Below, piece by piece: positions 6,485-7,359 of a stretch of DNA of 7,359 nucleotides. The stretch comes from Thermoplasmata archaeon. GTDB lineage: Archaea; Thermoplasmatota; Thermoplasmata; Lutacidiplasmatales; UBA184. The position numbers and the translations under genes are program-made. Every line of letters starts with the position of its first letter. The first letter of the stretch is position 1. The notes beneath the pieces were generated by a model. The model was not told the origin of the DNA and made no database searches. It saw nothing but the letters and a program-made list of their open reading frames with translations. Where the stretch lies: the NCBI GenBank assembly GCA_013044425.1, contig JABEUK010000111.1, positions 1 through 7,359 on the forward strand, in the 5' to 3' direction.

Positions 6485-7359
6485 GCGATGAGGAAGTGCT
6501 GCGCGGCGCTCTGGATCGGTCCGAGGATCACCTGGGGGAAGATGCCGAAGGTGACGATGACGACGGCGACGAGGGCGATCGTGCACGCACGAGCGTACCC
6601 GAGCCCGCCCACCGGCAGGGATCCGGGCGCCGGCGCGGCCGGGCCGGCCGCCGGGGCTTCCGCCACAGGATCCGGTGCGTCGAAGAACATCACCTTCAGC
6701 ACGCGCCCATAGTAGAACACGGAGATCGCGCTGTTGAGCAGGCCGGCGACCGCGAGCCAGATGAAGTAGCCTTGCGCTTGGACGGCCGAGCTGAACAGCA
6801 CGAACTTCGAAACGAAGCCAACCGTGAGCGGTACGCCCGCGAGGCTCAGGAGGATCAGCGCGAAGGCGACGCTCAGCCACGGGCGGCGCTGAGCGAGCCC
6901 TTTCCAGTCGGAGATGAGCGGGCCGACCCCGAGGCTCGCGACGGCGGCGACGACCAGGAAGGCCCCGGTCTTCATGAACGTGTGCGAGAAGATCTGCAGC
7001 GTGGCCCCGGCGATCGCCGGCGAGGTGGCGACCACGATGCCGATCATCATGTATCCGACCTGGCTGATCGAGGAGTAGGCGAGCATTCGCTTCATCTCCT
7101 TCTGCATCAGCGCGAGCACGTTGCCCACGGTCATCGTCACGACGGCGAGCACCCCGAGCACGATCTGGAAGATCGGCCCCGTGTTCAGCACTCCGGCGCT
7201 GAACGGGTTGCTGGTGCCCGTGCTCGAGAAGAACAGCACGGGTCCCAAGAAGACCAGGAAGAACGCAAACAGGCCAATCTTCTTGGTGCCGCCCGCGAGG
7301 AACGCCGAGACGTCCGACGGAGCGCCGTCGTACACGTCGACGGCCCAGGCGTGGAAGGG
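6475..7359 (-). CDS. nuoN: NADH-quinone oxidoreductase-like subunit N (antiporter-type, 5' end missing)
   Basis: The last 294 residues of a proton-pumping antiporter-like subunit of complex I or a related Fpo-type complex; the frame is open through the right edge, so the N-terminal third or more is missing. The visible part begins in the family signature PFHAWAVDVYDGAPSDVSAF. TKK (25-27 of the fragment), the QKEMKRMLAYSSISQVGYM stretch (86-104) and GFVSKF (181-186) contain the membrane lysines expected in the proton path. About seven further helices follow, ending with IVTFGIFPQVILGPI (268-282). GNVLALMQ and KRMLAYSS favour NuoN over NuoL or NuoM, as does the position at an operon end. An unusual Ala/Pro/Gly-rich loop lies at about 233-250, after MFFD. 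The stop is 5 bases before the reductase ATG. The apparent internal start near 7335 is a GTG within the signature and should not be used. Confidence 0.93.
   Translation of the reverse strand, partial: PFHAWAVDVYDGAPSDVSAFLAGGTKKIGLFAFFLVFLGPVLFFSSTGTSNPFSAGVLNTGPIFQIVLGVLAVVTMTVGNVLALMQKEMKRMLAYSSISQVGYMMIGIVVATSPAIAGATLQIFSHTFMKTGAFLVVAAVASLGVGPLISDWKGLAQRRPWLSVAFALILLSLAGVPLTVGFVSKFVLFSSAVQAQGYFIWLAVAGLLNSAISVFYYGRVLKVMFFDAPDPVAEAPAAGPAAPAPGSLPVGGLGYARACTIALVAVVIVTFGIFPQVILGPIQSAAQHFLIAGP

Noticed and set aside
6470..6880. An N-terminal extension of the reductase into nuoN sequence
   Set aside because: The frame is open upstream but reads Arg/Pro-rich noise over nuoN codons. The ATG at 6469 leads straight into the FAD-binding strand.
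1..7359. Mobile elements, CRISPR arrays, tRNA or rRNA genes
   Set aside because: No transposase or integrase motifs, no regularly spaced repeats, and no tRNA-like or conserved rRNA segments were seen when reading both strands.

Overview
This is a compact, GC-rich stretch of what is almost certainly an archaeal chromosome. The adjacent top6B and top6A genes (DNA topoisomerase VI) are the strongest argument: they form a typically archaeal pair with intact catalytic motifs. A geranylgeranyl-reductase family flavoprotein, candidate archaeal TATA elements about 25-45 bases before starts, and a mix of Shine-Dalgarno and apparently leaderless starts fit this. A NuoN-type complex I subunit, a CtaA-like protein and a polyprenyl synthase suggest a respiring, quinone-using organism. 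The proteins are not strongly acidic, which argues against a haloarchaeon. An uncultivated Thermoplasmatota-like or other GC-rich archaeal lineage is my inference and is not proven by this sequence.

Layout. The left edge holds the last 27 codons of an unidentified plus-strand gene, followed by a possible hairpin terminator. Next comes a small plus-strand gene for a four-helix CtaA/COX15-like membrane protein (146-610), whose end overlaps the end of convergent top6A. Everything else is on the minus strand. In transcription order it is: nuoN (entering from the right edge), a geranylgeranyl-reductase family flavoprotein, a trans-polyprenyl diphosphate synthase, a small four-helix membrane protein of unknown function, top6B and top6A.

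How the genes fit together. nuoN, the reductase gene and the synthase gene are nearly fused: one 5-base gap, then a 4-base GTGA overlap. They look like the tail of a complex I operon. Motifs in the synthase look more like long-chain quinone-side-chain enzymes than C20 lipid enzymes, so this trio may join a quinone-using pump to the making and saturation of the quinone tail. top6B and top6A overlap by 44 bases, with a strong Shine-Dalgarno site for top6A inside top6B, which fits coupled production of the A2B2 topoisomerase. The small membrane protein between the two blocks has its own candidate promoter and no recognised function.

No RNA genes, mobile elements, CRISPR arrays or long repeats were seen, and no gene-free stretch exceeds 300 bases. 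Most of the window is core housekeeping DNA. The less ordinary points are the altered active-site positions of the CtaA-like protein, the quinone-like features of the synthase, the charge-complementary overlapping ends of topoisomerase VI, and the unknown membrane protein.
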